Part shown: piece by piece, positions 1-12,700 of the stretch
Numbering within the stretch: position 1 is the stretch's first letter
Layout of the letters: every line of letters starts with the position of its first letter
NCBI GenBank assembly: GCA_003117195.1
Contig: BDSI01000115.1
Coordinates: forward strand, 248,001-312,000
From: Eudorina sp. 2006-703-Eu-15
Taxonomy: Eukaryota; Chlorophyta; Chlorophyceae; Chlamydomonadales; Volvocaceae
Reading direction: 5' to 3'
Length of the DNA: 64,000 nucleotides
Notes under the pieces: model-generated
What the model was told of the DNA's origin: nothing
What the model saw: the letters and a program-made list of their open reading frames with translations, nothing else
Database searches by the model: none
Position numbers and translations under genes: made by a program

Positions 1-663
1 GCGAGCAGCGACTGTGGCACTGGTATTGCGCGGGGGGCCGACGTGCGTGGGGGGCTTAGGCGCCGGGGCCGCAGTTGAGTCGGTGACGTTGAACAGGCTG
101 CGGATGATACCTACAGAAGTGAAAGAAGTAACGAGTAAGTCGCTGAGAACTCTAGGATGATCGCTGCACGCGAGAGCGTTCCGGATGAAGCCGAGCCAGC
201 AGCCTTACAGCCGTAGGTAGTCGGCCCTCACACGCCGAGTCTCCGAATCCGCCGCGAACCGACCCAAGTAAGCCGACGGTCGTCTAAGCCGCCAAGCGGC
301 GCCGCAACTCGGACAGGCACCCACGTGCCGGGCATCCCAAGCCCAAAACGAACTCGGACAGGCACCCACGTGCCCCCCGGGCGTGACTGCCCAAAAGAGA
401 ACCTCAACGGCAGTCCAGGCAGTTGGTTCGCGACACGGCACACCTTGACCACCAAGACCGCAACACCGTCCGAAGAAAGATCCCACGCTTCGCCAAGACG
501 TCGCTACGTTCCTGCACCGACATCCGCGCTTGACACGGAGGAACGTTTAGTTACCCGGAGGGCTTGCAATAGGCGACTGCACCCGTACCGAACGAGTTAG
601 TGAGCAAACTACAAGGCGCAACCTAGGCAAAGTCAAGGCGGGGGTGCTCAAAGCGGCTTGGCC
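1..663. other. Spacer without a recognisable gene
   Basis: No reading frame with convincing coding character was found. A direct repeat beginning AACTCGGACAGGCACCCACG starts at 306 and again at 351. Nothing else was recognised. Confidence 0.5.
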
Positions 664-1310
664 TTAGCGGCGGTGGGCGGCGTCGCGCTCACGCGGAGGC
701 GGGGAACGCGACCGCTCACGGTCACGGTCGGCGCGGGGCTTGCTTCGGTCCTGGGACCTCTTGTACGTGCGCTCATAACCCCGGCTCCCAACCCCGCTGC
801 TGCGCCCCTTCGCGCCCGAGTCCCCTTGCCCCCGGCGGTACTTGTTCACAGCGGCCTCGATGGCGGTCTTGTCCATCACGTCCGGGTCGAAGCCTTCTTT
901 GTCGAAGCAGTCTCGGTCGTCACGCCACAGGTCGTAAGCGGCCTCGAAAGAGCCGTTGCCGTTGTTGGTGCCGGGGCCGGCGCGGGTGAGAGCCGTGGAA
1001 GCGCGGCGCAAGCGACGAATGAGGGTGCGCAGAGCCTCCGCCGAGCCGGCGGCGTCGCCGGCGGCCAGCGCCTCCAGGGACGCTTCAGCAACGGATGAGG
1101 GTGCCCTTGTCCTGCTGCAGCCGCTGCTCCACCGGGCGCTCCATGCGCTGCCCGTCGTTGACGACGAGCTTGGTGTGAGTGAGGATGCGACGGTCGCGGT
1201 AGCCCGGGCTGTCGCCGATGCGAATAGGGCTAGAGGGTTTGGGTTCAGGCTTAGGCTTGTCCGCAGTGCTAGGGTGTAGGGCCTTTCCGTCTTTCCGTCT
1301 TTCCATCCCC
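664..1310 (-). CDS. Doubtful RS-rich reading frame, frameshifted
   Basis: On the minus strand two overlapping frames both look protein-like. The upstream frame (about 1306 to 1088) is Pro/Lys-rich and then contains RDRRILTHTKLVVNDGQR; it hits a TGA just after 1090. The downstream frame (about 1095 to 664) continues with an acidic stretch (YDLWRDDRDCFDKEGFDPDV) and ends in an Arg/Ser-rich tail (DRERSRSPPPRERD) before TAA. A one-step frame change near 1090 would join them; no credible intron does so. The upstream end runs into the dispersed repeat at 1277-1510, so this could be the end of a mobile-element protein, a pseudogene, or the last exon of an RS-type nuclear protein. The family was not recognised. 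Confidence 0.3.
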
Positions 1311-1510
1311 TCGCGCCTTGCACCGTTGCCCTAGTGTCCCGCACCAGCCAGCAACGCACTGTCATTGTGAAGCCTTTCAGCCGCCCACACCCACGGGGTG
1401 AGCTCTCCATGTATTGCGACGAGGGAATTGCAGTGCGTTGAGGGCACAGGGCACCTACTGGGTGCGGGCGGGGTACGGCTGATAACGGTGTAACACAAAA
1501 ACTCAAGCCC
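1277..1510. repeat. Dispersed repeat, copy 1 (partner at 16512-16860)
   Basis: The block starts GGGCCTTTCCGTCTTTCC and runs through the CCCACGGGGTGAGC stretch. The second half (about 1416-1510) contains GTGCGTTGAGGGCACAGGGC. The same two blocks occur at 16512-16860, but there the second block is inverted and separated by extra sequence. Confidence 0.7.
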
Positions 1511-2254
1511 ATAACTATCCAGCCACGCTCAGCAACACGCGATGGCCGATGAGGGCGCTAGGAGCCCCGCATGGGTTGTGCTGTCGCCGGTTGGCAGCCC
1601 TCATCCAGGCCTTCTCCTCCTCCCCACAAACACAACGGGGCAACGCTCATCACCTCTCTGGGCGCTCTCTGGGCGCATATTCAGGGTGGTAACAAGTTTG
1701 AGTGGGGCGGATTTCGAATTGGGGATTGGCAGATGTAGCTTGGATCGAATCATCCTATCATCCTGCAGCAATTAATTGTTGTACCTTGTTGTTAGTTCAC
1801 AATTGATTGATGACGTGGTGTGATGGTTGGCGTGGGTGGGGGGATGGATCGGTGTGGATGGGTACCAGGGGACCGTGCGTGAGGAGAGGACAGCATGCGA
1901 AGGGGGTAGGTCGTTTCATTCGTTCCAAGCTTTCTCACACCATTGTACCACATACATGCGCGACTGTGATAGAGAGAATGCACTCGCACGCCGCGAGTCT
2001 CGCTGGGGCCCAGCACGGCGGACTGCGGATGACGACGCTGCCGGCGCTCAAGACGACGCTGGCCTCGGATTTCACGGCGCCGCTGTCGCGGCACTGTTGG
2101 TCTTGACTTAATAATCTACAGGAATGGACTTGCAAGCGTCGCGGGAATCCCAGTTCCATTTTTGCCTCCTCCTTCCATTCTGTACGTAGGAGTAATAGTG
2201 AAATGTAAACCGCAGGCACTTGCGTTATTAAGGTGCAACCAAGTGTATTGAATG

Positions 2255-2325
2255 AATGAATGGACGTTACAGCGGACCCCAAAGGGATCACCGGTGTATA
2301 CCAGGGCAAGCCCCAGCAGGCCCCA
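2255..2325. repeat. Dispersed repeat family E, copy 1
   Basis: It contains GTTACAGCGGACCCCAAAGG followed by a CCAGGGCAAGCCCCAGCAGG core. Related copies are at 54795-54893 and 59880-59945. The GGGGTCCGCTGTAA end also occurs at 50427 and at the tip of the hairpin element at 59225. Confidence 0.75.
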
Positions 2326-2561
2326 TCGCCAAGGCGGCAGGACACCTCCACACCTCAACGCCGCACCCAAAAACACACGCACCGGGCCATGACCCCACCC
2401 AGCCAGACACCGAAGCAAGCAGAGGCGCGCAGCGGGGCAACATTACCAAAGGGATAGGCACAGCAGAGGGCAGAATCCCCAGAAGTGTATTGTCACTACG
2501 AGCGAGACAGTCAGGCGAGCGCGAGTAGTAGCAAGTAAGCAGCGGCATAACATCTAACCAG

Positions 2562-2600
2562 GCTGCTGCTGCTGCTGCTGCTGCTGCTGATGCTGCTGCT
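2562..2600. repeat. CTG trinucleotide array
   Basis: About twelve CTG triplets with one GAT interruption lie outside any supported reading frame. Confidence 0.85.
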
Positions 2601-3307
2601 AGGCTTCCGTCGTTCACCACGCATGGGGCCGCCTGCACCAGGTTACACAAGATTCGGGGTGTGCTCGATGCCAGAATGGGTATCCAAGATGGGGCTTCCC
2701 TCGAAACACACCAAAGAACGACTGAGATCGAGCGAGCCAGCAGGGGACGGCGCACGGCGGTCCCTGCATGCGGCTTGAAAGGACTTCCTACAGGACGGAA
2801 TATGGAGAGCCACATACGATGCGCTACACTAGGGCTGCAAGGTCAGCCAAATGCTTGAGAAAAGGGGGTTGGGTTATGAGGGGTTATGGTTCACGGACGT
2901 TCACGGCCGCCGTTAGTCAGCACCAGCAGGAAGATTCTTGCGCTATGGGAATAGACGTAGGTGCAGAAGGGCATCCAAGCTCTCGCGTCGCATACAACTT
3001 GTCGCGGATTCTCCGAAACAGCAGTCTATGCGCGTGGACGTGTTTCCGTCGCGCAGGCCGTTGGATTATGGAGGGTTGCACGTCAAACCAAGCAAATAAC
3101 CAGAGCCTTAACTAAAAGACAATATTTTTCCTCCATAGACTTCCGTCAAAACTTGGAGTAAACATTGAAAACGCCCATGTCGGTCAGTATGGCAGTACAG
3201 CCAGCTAACTGACTCGGACGTTCCGTTCACGTTGGACTGCTTCCTGCCTTAGCCACTGAGCTTGATAGATGATTGACTGATGTGTTGACTTTTGTAACGA
3301 ATTTTCC

Positions 3308-3315
3308 TATATAAT
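3308..3315 (+). promoter_or_regulatory. TATA-like sequence upstream of the TmcB-like gene
   Basis: TATATAAT stands 428 bp before the start codon at 3743 in locally AT-rich sequence. If used, the 5' untranslated region would be about 400 nt. Position and composition are the only support. Confidence 0.2.
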
Positions 3316-3742
3316 CACGTAGACTCATGAGCCTCTTGGGATACCCTTCTTATAGTCATGACCGAAAGTGTACTTCTCCAATCCTTTGCGTATCAGGCAT
3401 GAATGTTTACTCTAAGACGTGTTTGCTTGCCACGGTGAAGGGCTAGAGCTGTCTGACTTGAGTTCTCAATTTCAGGAAGAAAACCTTATTGAATCATCTA
3501 CTGTGCATGCCTTCATTCAATGTGCCTACGCAATTATTGTGCCCACGAAAGTGGGCACAGTTGCAGGCGACCCTGGCTTTGCCGATACACCAATTTATCA
3601 GCGCCTTCTTGAACAGCTGATTTGGGCGACTGACCATTGCCAGACGTAGGATATTCAGACGTTTACATAGACACGGACGCGGTTCTACGTGCTTTTGCTC
3701 TGCTGGCCGGCGGAAGTCGACCCATAACATAACAGCGGCACC

Positions 3743-6700
3743 ATGAGCGAGCACCTCAGCCGCAGCAGCAGCTTCTCCAGCGTTGGGAGTGGAGCAAACT
3801 CCGTGGCGAGCGATGCGCGGAGCATGTAAGTTCCCCAGACCTCCACCGCGTACGGCCGGGTCCGCTTTTGTACCGAACAGCCCGCTTCTCGCAAGCACAT
3901 CTGCTGAACTGTATCTCTGTTGCTTATAGGATATTAAAATATTTGATTGTACACGGACCTTGAAAGTGCGACCTTGAGCGTGCCCTGCTGCGAACTTGAC
4001 TGCAGGGCTGGAGGGGCCGGCGGGGACGTTGGCGCAAACGACCTGCTAGAGCAGAACCAGACCGTTCAGGCGGCCGTGTTTGGCGTGCTTTACACGCTCG
4101 CGAAAGAGAAGCTAGACAGGTCGAAGCGGTTTGCCGTGGCTAGGCTGGTTCTGGACTTCCTCCAGTGTTTCATCCTCATCGTCAACCCCGCATACGGTGA
4201 GGAAGCCCCCCCCCCGAGGCGCACCCAGACAGGGCTGCGACGCTTCAACAGCTGTCCCAGTCAGGCGTCTGTGTCCTGACGTATTGAGCCACGTGCGCGC
4301 ATGTGTGCGGCAGGGTGGTCCATCGACACAGCAGCGTGGTACTGGAAGGCGATCAAATGGGTCCACTTCAGCAACCCCATCGTTGCCAAGGTAAGAACGA
4401 TCAGGCATGCGGGGCCTCGGTGTTGGCGTTTGCAAGCGCGGGACCCTAGGAAACACCCACCCGGGCTGACCCACGGTTCGCGGTCGACCCCGGTCCGAAC
4501 GCGCGCGCTGCTCATATCCTGTGCCCGCCGACGGCGAGGGCGTTTTGCCGCGGCACGCGCTGTGCGCCGTTTGGGTCCGCTGGGGGGCCTTATGGGGAGT
4601 ACATCCCCCTCAAATGCCTTCCAACCTTGTCGTTGGGTCCTTCATCCCGATATGTATGATGCGCCCGAGGCGGCCGTGTCGGGGGGGTGGGGTAGATATC
4701 TTGGAGGCCGGAACGCTGGCACACTTTAGAATATTTGAGGTGGGCTACGCGCTGCTGCGGTGGGTCCGACAGCCCGGCCGCGCCCGTGGGAGGGGGCCGC
4801 GTCCCGGCGGACCGGAAGATGGTTCATGTCCGGCCACCAGCGGGGGATCATCCAGGTCCCGGGGTACCTGCGGGAGCCCATGGGGGTATGGGGGGGCTCC
4901 ATGCTTGGCCCCCTGCTCAGCCCTGTGTGCATCCTTATGGGACGCGACGTGTACCTCGTATGTGGAGGGGGCGGTTGAGGAGCGGGGGGAGCGGGGGGGG
5001 GGTTAATGGGCTGGCGCATCACGCGGGGCTGTCCTTCGGTGGTGTCCAGTGTGTGGCGATTAACCCCGCCTGCCCCATACCAGTACATGCAGTACATGCA
5101 GTACATGCAGTACATTTGACCGCTTGTGTGTCTGCCTGTCCGTCACCCACTCCCAGGGGTATCACTTCTTCATCAGCATCTTGTACGCGCTGGCGGCGGC
5201 GCTGGCGGTCAGCGTGGTGCTGTGCGTGTGGGTGGGGTGGTGCTTCAAGAACGACCGCTTCCCCTACGTCTGGTGAGTAGTGCCCTCCTCTCGGCGGCAG
5301 TGCAGTGGATGGATGAGTCCGGGTAGCTGGGAAATGCAGGTCAGCAGCGGGGTGGAGGCTGTGAAGGTCAACGCGCGGTGCGAATGTCAGCAGCGGGGCG
5401 GGGGAGGGCGTGAAGATTATGAATCACACACACACAGTGATGGTGGTGGGGGTGGGGGGAGGCCAAAACTCCAAGAGGTAGAGATTTCTCACGTGTGTGG
5501 CACTTTTGACTCCTCGCACGAGCAACCCAAATGCCGGATCGCTTGAACGCCGGATATCGAGCCGCGTGTTGTGATGATGTCCACCATCGCGAATGATGGC
5601 ATGATGGAGAGGGGAGGTGGGAGCCGACCGACTGTGTTTGGCGGGCCGGGAGACCCCGCGGAGGAGGCCACCCGGTGTTACCGCCCGGCGGTGCACCTGG
5701 TGACCCATGGGTCGGTGTCTTGCCCTGGAGCGCAGGCCCATCAAGATGCTGCGCATCGTGGTCGCCACCTTCTTTGTGGTGTTCTACGTGGGCTCTTTGG
5801 CGATCTTCATGGTGGCAGTGAGCTGCCGATGGTTCGATCCCAACCCGCTGATCCGCTTTCACCTGAAGGCGTTCCCGGAAGTGGGTGAGTACCGGGCTGT
5901 GGGGCGTTTCCCGGAGAGGCGTTTCTACCGGGCCTTCTGAAGATGTCGAGCGTGGGCGAGCGCCCGTAACGGTCGGGTGCCTGACTGTGTCGAGCAAGGG
6001 GGACTGCGTTGGGAGGTCCTCTGGGGCGGGGAGGTGAGGGGTAGAGCTTAGGCGAGAAGAAACGAACGCGAGGCGAACCCAGATCACATGGAGAAGAAGG
6101 AGAGCACGCGATTCAAGAATGGGCCTGGCGGGATCGAAACGGAAGCACCTTTCGCGTCGGCGAGCGGCGGCGCGAGTGCGCTGCCTAGATTGCGCGCAAG
6201 GAACACGATTAGTTGAAAAGTTGAATACAAGCTGGCCTTGGCGAGGTCTGAGGGGCGTTCAGGGTGTGGGCAGGCACTGCGTGTGGTGACGGTTGGTTCA
6301 CGAGGCGCTTCGAGGGCGGAGGGGACGGGATGATGGGCACGGGCGGCTCGGGGCAGACCGGGGGAGGTCTGGGCGAGGAGGCGGCGGGGAAGGAGGACCG
6401 GGAGAGAGATGGCAGGAGCGGGAGCCGGGATGGTGAAGGCGGGAGGGAGAGGAGGGAGGGAGGGAGGGTGTTGCGGCGGGCGGGTGGGAGGCCGGGCAGG
6501 AGGCCGGGAAGTGGAGTTCAGAGGGGGGCGTTTGGGATGGCGGGGTTTCGGGGGAGGGACTGTCGAACAGCCGGCCAGGTAGTGCGGCCGTAGGTCTAAT
6601 ACCGGAGACTGGCATATCGTAACACATCCCCAGACCCATGCGCACTCCCCAACCCCAACCCCGACCCCATCTCCCACTCACCCAACCGCACCCCGCCCCG

Positions 6701-9700
6701 GCCCCCGCGCGCCACCTCCCGCCTCCCAAACCCCTACGCCCCTCGGGCCCCCCCCCCGCCGCCTTCCAGACTGCCTGTCGATGCCCCACCTGGTCCACGG
6801 CGCCGTGGCTCTGGGCTGCTCCGTGGTGTTTTGCTTCATCGCGTTCGCAATGACCGTGGCGGACTTTGAGATGAACCCGGCGAGCAGGCGCTGGCTGTCG
6901 GCGCCGCACGCGCGCGTGGAGGTTCGCGGTCTGATGGTCAAGACCATCATGACGGTGACGGTGTCGGTGCTGGCGGGGCTCACCCGGGTGCAGGCCGTCA
7001 TCCTCGCCGCGACGTCGGCGTTCCTGTTCTGGTCGTACGTGCGATGGGTGAGTGTCGTACGTGCGATGGGTGAGTGTCGTACGTGCGATGGGTGAGTGTC
7101 GTACGTGCGATGGGTGAGTGCCGTACGTGCGATGGGTGAGTGCCGTACGTGCGATGGGTGAGTGAGGACGGCAACCTGGGGTGGGGTGGGGTGGGGTGGG
7201 TGGGATGGTGACTGGTAGAAAGGCAAGGTCGGGCGATTCTGGCGATTTGACCTTTTTCACAGGTGGTGAGGATGGTTGAAAGTGCAGGACACGGTTACTT
7301 TTTCTTGGGTCTTCCGGTTACTTCATGTCTCAGTCGCTTTTCAGGGCTCTGAACACGCGCGCAGTCAGTACGGCTGAGCGTGTGGGCCGTTAACGAGATC
7401 CACTCAACCCAACCCACCACCCCCGCTTCCGCGTAATCTGTCCAACCGCCTCCCGACCGCCTCCCAACCGCCTCCCAACCGCCGCAGGAGCCTCACTACA
7501 TCGAATGGATCAACCATATCAGGAGCGCACTGTACGGCATGGTGAGCTGGTCGGGCATCCTGCTGCTTGCGCTGTGCTTCAGCCCCAAGCGCAAGGACCC
7601 GGACTACAGGTGCGGCGCCTTGAAGGGGTGTAGAGGGAGGGAGACCTTGAGCAGGGCGGGGGGGGGGGGGTAAATTGAAAAAAAGAAATAAACCCGAAGA
7701 ACGACCCCAGGCACACCCAGCAGAACTCAGTATACTTACGTTGTGCGGTACCTGCATAGTAATGGAAAGATAGACACCGCGCGCGGGCGCGTGGCGGCGC
7801 GGCCGCGCTGCCGCCGGTGCAGTAACAAGCAAAAAGCGAACCCGACCCAACCCGGAAAGGACAGATACGTTACCGAACTGAAGTGGTAGAAGGAGTAGCG
7901 GCGCCGCGAGCGATGTCCGAGGCGGGGGGTGGGGGGGGATGAGGTCATCGGGAAGGTTCTTGAGGCTCCTGGGACAGGGGGGGGGGTAAGGGGGGGTCAG
8001 GAAATGAAAGGTAACGACACCTGCGGGGTTGGGGGGAAGGAAGGGGATGGCGCTGCGTCAGGTTATGACAGGGTAAGGCATGGCACTGCGTGGCAATCCC
8101 AGAGGGTTTGTCCATTTTCTATCACCCCCCCTTCCTTGCTCTGCCGTACGCATCCGTCGCGCGCCCACTCGCCCATCCGCGCGCGCTTTCCTCGCACCAA
8201 TATCCACCCGCCCCGTCGCTCTGGCAGCAGCGCTGTTTGAGAATGTCTACCCATTTCCTATACCCACCCCTCCCCCCTGCTTGAAAATGTCTACCCATTT
8301 CCTATACCCACCCCTCCCCCCTGCTTGAAAATGTCTACCCATTTCCTATACCCACCCCTCCCCCCTGCTTGAAAATGTCTACCCATTTCCTATACCCACC
8401 CCTCCCCCCTGCTTGAAAATGTCTACCCATTTCCTATCCCCACCCCTCCCCCCTGCTTGAAAATGTCTACCCTTTTCCTATACCCACCCACCCACCCCAC
8501 CAGGTCCATGCTGACCACCATTATGGTGATCGGTCTGCTGCCCGCCGCTGCGGTCGGGTTCCTGGCGTCCTTCATCCGCCTCCGCTTCACCGTCAAACGA
8601 GCCATCCGGGCCTTCTGGTGCGTGGCTGGGTCACCGTCACACACACACACGGGTCGGGTCGTGGGGTTCAGGGGACCCGGGTAGGGGACCCGGGTAGGGG
8701 ACCCGGGTAGGGGACCCGGGTGGGCGGATGGGGGTTGGTGTCTGCCACGGCTTTGGAGGACTCCGATCAGGGCTTTCCGGTGCGTGGTTGGGTCACCGTC
8801 CCACACATGCGGTCCTGTTACGCATACGGGCAAACGATTGGGCGCCACTCGGCTGGCCCTTCGCATGTCACGCACTCCTGATCTGCCTGCCTAACACACA
8901 GGCAGGACCGCTCGGGGTCGTCGATGACTTTCGGAGCCGTTGACTGGAAGTCAGCGAGGTCCTTACTCGCGTCCGGTTGTTGCCCAGACCGGACCCTCAA
9001 AGATCCTATCACCCACTGTGCAACCCCTTCCTTGCTTGGAAAACCCTTAGTGAATCCTTTGTTAACCCTTTCTCAACCCCCGCGCCCTCATCCTCATCCT
9101 CACCCACAGCCACATCGACCCCAGCAAATCGCGCCTGAAGGACATTTACCGCTTCCTCGACGCGATGGAGGTGGAGATCGTGTCGCGCGTGTGCCGCAAG
9201 TGGACGGACGACGACGTGCTGGATGCGGACGCGGTGAAACTGGCGGAGACCATCATAAAGGTACGACAGTACGGAAGTACGACGTGATATGTTGCGGCCC
9301 TGTGTTGGCATTGTTTGACACGGTGAAAGGGGACTGTGCTGTGCGTAGTAGTCGTCCGGTTGGTTGACGCCGCCGTTGAAGTAGGACGTAGTAGTTGTGT
9401 GTGTATATGCATAAATAGCAACTTAGAACTGTGGATGGCGATAGCAACGTAGAACTGTGGATGGCGATATGAGAACTGCCCACGCCCATGCCCACGCCCA
9501 CCCTTAACTACCCTCAGGTCGGCCTGGCGCAGTTCCACGATGACGTCTTCCTGACCATCACCTACTCGAACTTCCTGATCGAGGTCCAGAACAACTACCA
9601 GTCGGGCGTCACCCAGCTGCAGCAGGCCAAGAAGCTGGAGCCCTCCATCTCGGACCGCTTCGCCATCTTTGTGCGCGAGCAGGAGCACAAGCAGAAGGCG

Positions 9701-12700
9701 CAGAGCCAGAGCAGCGGCGAGAGCGCCGTGGACCTGGTGTCGTATGTCGAGTTCCAGCGCAATTACAGGTGTGCATGCGTGTGCGCGGGGAGACGGTGGG
9801 CATCCAACCGCGCCACTGCTCAAAACATTAGTTACGGCGTGCAGGCATTGGTTGGGTCGGCTGGGTGTGATTTGGGTTTGGGCCGGGTGCGGGATCTATC
9901 CCTCATCCCTCATCGTTTCTTGCGCATGTGTGCCTGGTTTCGGAGCAGCCGTGCCTGGTTTCCGTTCCGTCGCGTGTGCAATAATGCGTTAATCAGCCCC
10001 TGTCCACCTCCACGCACCAACTCCACCCAACCCAACTCAACCCAACCCAACCCGTTAAAACTGTGCATCTCCCAGTTTCTTGCTCCACACGCACGCCCCC
10101 TCACCACCCATCCCCGCACACGCACTCTTCCCCCCCCTCCCCACACACACACATCGGGCGGGCGGGTTTGCAATTCTAAACACTCACACACACGCACCTA
10201 CACCTTCCCCATACACCCTTACATACGCCTACCCACAGGCTGCTGCTCCGCGCCCACAAGAGCGCCCTGTACGCGACACGCCACTTTTGGAAGCAGCTGC
10301 TGCACCACGACGTGTCCTTCAACGCGCTGGCGCGCGCGTTCCGGCAGATCGAGGTGTCCAAGACCAAGGCCGACCGCACGTACAAGATGGTATTGGACAG
10401 GTAAATACCCGCGGGGAAAATGCTATGCCGTACCACACATGCCGTACATGTCGTACTTACCGCACGACTATCGAGCGATGCGCGCGAGACCGTGGGTCGT
10501 TCTCCCTCGTTCTCTCTCTCTTTTGTCGCACCTTTGCCGACGCTTTGGTATCATTCCCGGTGGAAATGTCCGCCCAACGTCTGCCGGCAACTGACAGAAC
10601 GATCTATGCCGAGGCTCTGGTCGATTGGAGCGGCATTGCTGTAACTGTATCGCAGCTGCTCTTGCTGCTCTTGTTGCGCTTGCTGCAAGTGCCGAGCTGC
10701 GGCTGCTGAGTACTGCGTGCCTCCGCGGTGGTGGTTTCGGGGCGCCACAGGTACCCCAGCAGCGTCAAGCTCCTCCGCAGCTACGGCCGCTTCCTCGAGG
10801 AGGTCAAGAACGACCCGTGGACCGCCGCCAAGTACTACAGGTACGGAGTTGTGCGCCTCAACCGTCACAACCGTAGCCGTACAGAGAAGCTCCAGAGCTT
10901 AGACGCGCGGGCACGCATCATGACCACGCATCGTGAGACAACGGGGCTCGGCGGGTATCCTCTTCTGTGTCGAGATCTCGACTCAACCCGCGCCAACACA
11001 GCCCCAGCCCAATGCGAATCCCACATCCCCGACCCGACGCAAACCAAACTCGAATCCCCCGGAATCCCCCCTCGGATCCATCTTCGGCCCCGCAGCGAGG
11101 CGGACAAGGTGGAGGAGCAGCAAGAGAACGCCGCCAACGACGCGATGCTGAGCGATGCGGTCGGGGACGGCGACCCGGCCTCCATGCTGGCCCAGGTGGG
11201 GTTGAAACACGTCCCGGAAGGGGGGGTTTCGGCGTGGATTCTGCTGACAGGGGGGGTTACGGTCTGCGGCCGCAGCGCGCGTGGTGCCTACAGCGTGGCT
11301 TGTGTTTTGCGGCGCATGCGCCGAAGCGCGTCATGCGCCCGGTCGGAGCGCGCCGATGATCACACGGTCGCGCGTTGCTGCGCTGCCGCCACTCGACCTG
11401 CCGAGCGGCACGTCGAGCTACAATCACACACTCCCCGACGGAACAGCACCCGGGGTTTGTTCCTTGGTTTGATTTATCGTTTGTTTTAAATCCCGAGTTT
11501 TAAATCACGACGGAACAACTAACTATCGTATGCTTCCAATCCCGACGGAACAACCAACACGCGAAACCCCCCAGGTGGACGAGAAGAACAACGCGGTGGC
11601 GGTCATCAACGCGGTCGGCATCATCCAGATGGCAAACAAGCCGCTCATGAAGCTGTTTGGCTACAAGAAGGGCGAGCTGGAGGGCAAGAACATCTCCATC
11701 CTCATGCCGCAGCCCTTCAGCCAGCGCCATAACGGCTACCTGCGCAACTACACCACGACAGGTGCGTTGAGGAGGAAGGGGCCTAGGGACGGGGTTGCGG
11801 GTACAGAGGAGGCTGGTGGGGAAAGGTTGGGGGGGTATCAGTACGGTGATACCCTGGCGCTCTCTTCCCGTGCGCGGCCTCCCGCCGTGCGGTCTCGTTC
11901 TTTTCTCTTGCGCCTTGCGCATTCGCTCACTCCACCCTCCCCCCCCCCGCGCCCCCCAAAACGGTATCCCCTGACGCCCTGTCTGTACGGTTTCGGCTCT
12001 TCTTGCCCGAATCCCTTTGACAAGCCCCGTTCCCCGGCAGCGAGTGCTTTGCCCTCCTCCTGTCCACCACCACTACCTCCCACCGGCCCCCACATAACCC
12101 CCTCCCCGGACATTCGCTCGGGCAGCAGCGCAGTATGAATGGAGTACGTCTACCAACCCCCTATACCCTCCCTCCCCCCTTTCCGACGATCAACCCCCCC
12201 CCCCGATCTTTTCCACCCCCCGCAGGCAAGGCCAAGATCCTGGACACGGTCCGGGAGGTGGTGGCCATCCACAAGGACCGTTTCGTGTTCCCGCTCAAGA
12301 TCGCCGTCACCAAGGTGTCGGGCACCGGGGCGGACAGGTGGGGCCCGGGGTTCGTTCGCTAGCTAGCGAGCCAGCTAGCTAAACCCGAACTAAGCCCTAG
12401 ACGAAATCCTAGCTAAGCCCTAGCTGAACCCTTGCGATGGGGTCCTAGCTAGCTCTCGCCTCTCGGCCCTTGAGCTCTGTCAATCCTGGACCGCGGAGCC
12501 GCTGCGCGTGTAGGCACGGGCTACCTACCTGCCTGCCTGCCTGCCTGCCTGCCTGCTTGCCTGCCCTTGTGGCGGCCTACCTACCGCCGTGCCCGCCTGC
12601 CTGCATGCTTTGTCGCGGTCTAACGTCCCTGACCAACCCACCTGCCGTGCGCCCCCTCAAGCCCGGTTCGTGCCACGCCGGTCCGCACCTCGATGTGTCT

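Larger units (their letters stand above)
1513..3742. other. Upstream spacer and probable 5' region of the TmcB-like gene
   Basis: It holds one copy of the CCAGGGCAAGCCCCAGCAGG family (2255-2325), a CTG array (2562-2600) and a lower-GC stretch from about 2830. A 76-codon open frame at 3419-3649 was seen but has no gene-like support. The last part probably contains the 5' untranslated region of the gene starting at 3743. Confidence 0.4.
3743..8617 (+). other. TmcB-like gene, exons 1-8: N-terminal membrane region
   Basis: Exons: 3743-3825, 4006-4196, 4314-4390, 5157-5272, 5736-5884, 6770-7047, 7488-7609, 8504-8617 (residues 1-377). Exon 2 carries VQAAVFGVLYTLAKEK, a signature-like stretch at the start of TmcB relatives. 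Hydrophobic helices are visible in exon 2 (LVLDFLQCFILIV), exon 4 (ISILYALAAALAVSVVLCV), exon 5 (VVATFFVVFYVGSLAIFMVA), two or three in exon 6, and one each in exons 7 and 8. The 3' splice site of intron 7 lies directly behind a 44-bp tandem array. Confidence 0.83.

Noticed and set aside
3419..3649. 76-codon open frame upstream of the TmcB-like gene
   Set aside because: It looks moderately protein-like but lies in lower-GC DNA where chance frames do, and has no splice partner or recognisable motif.
6298..7260. Minus-strand open frame of 320 codons
   Set aside because: It is Pro/Arg/His-rich antisense of exon 6 and of a tandem repeat; the plus strand carries the coherent exon.
8237..8500. Regular 44-bp repeat array as a CRISPR candidate
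   Set aside because: Units are contiguous without unique spacers and lie in a eukaryotic intron.
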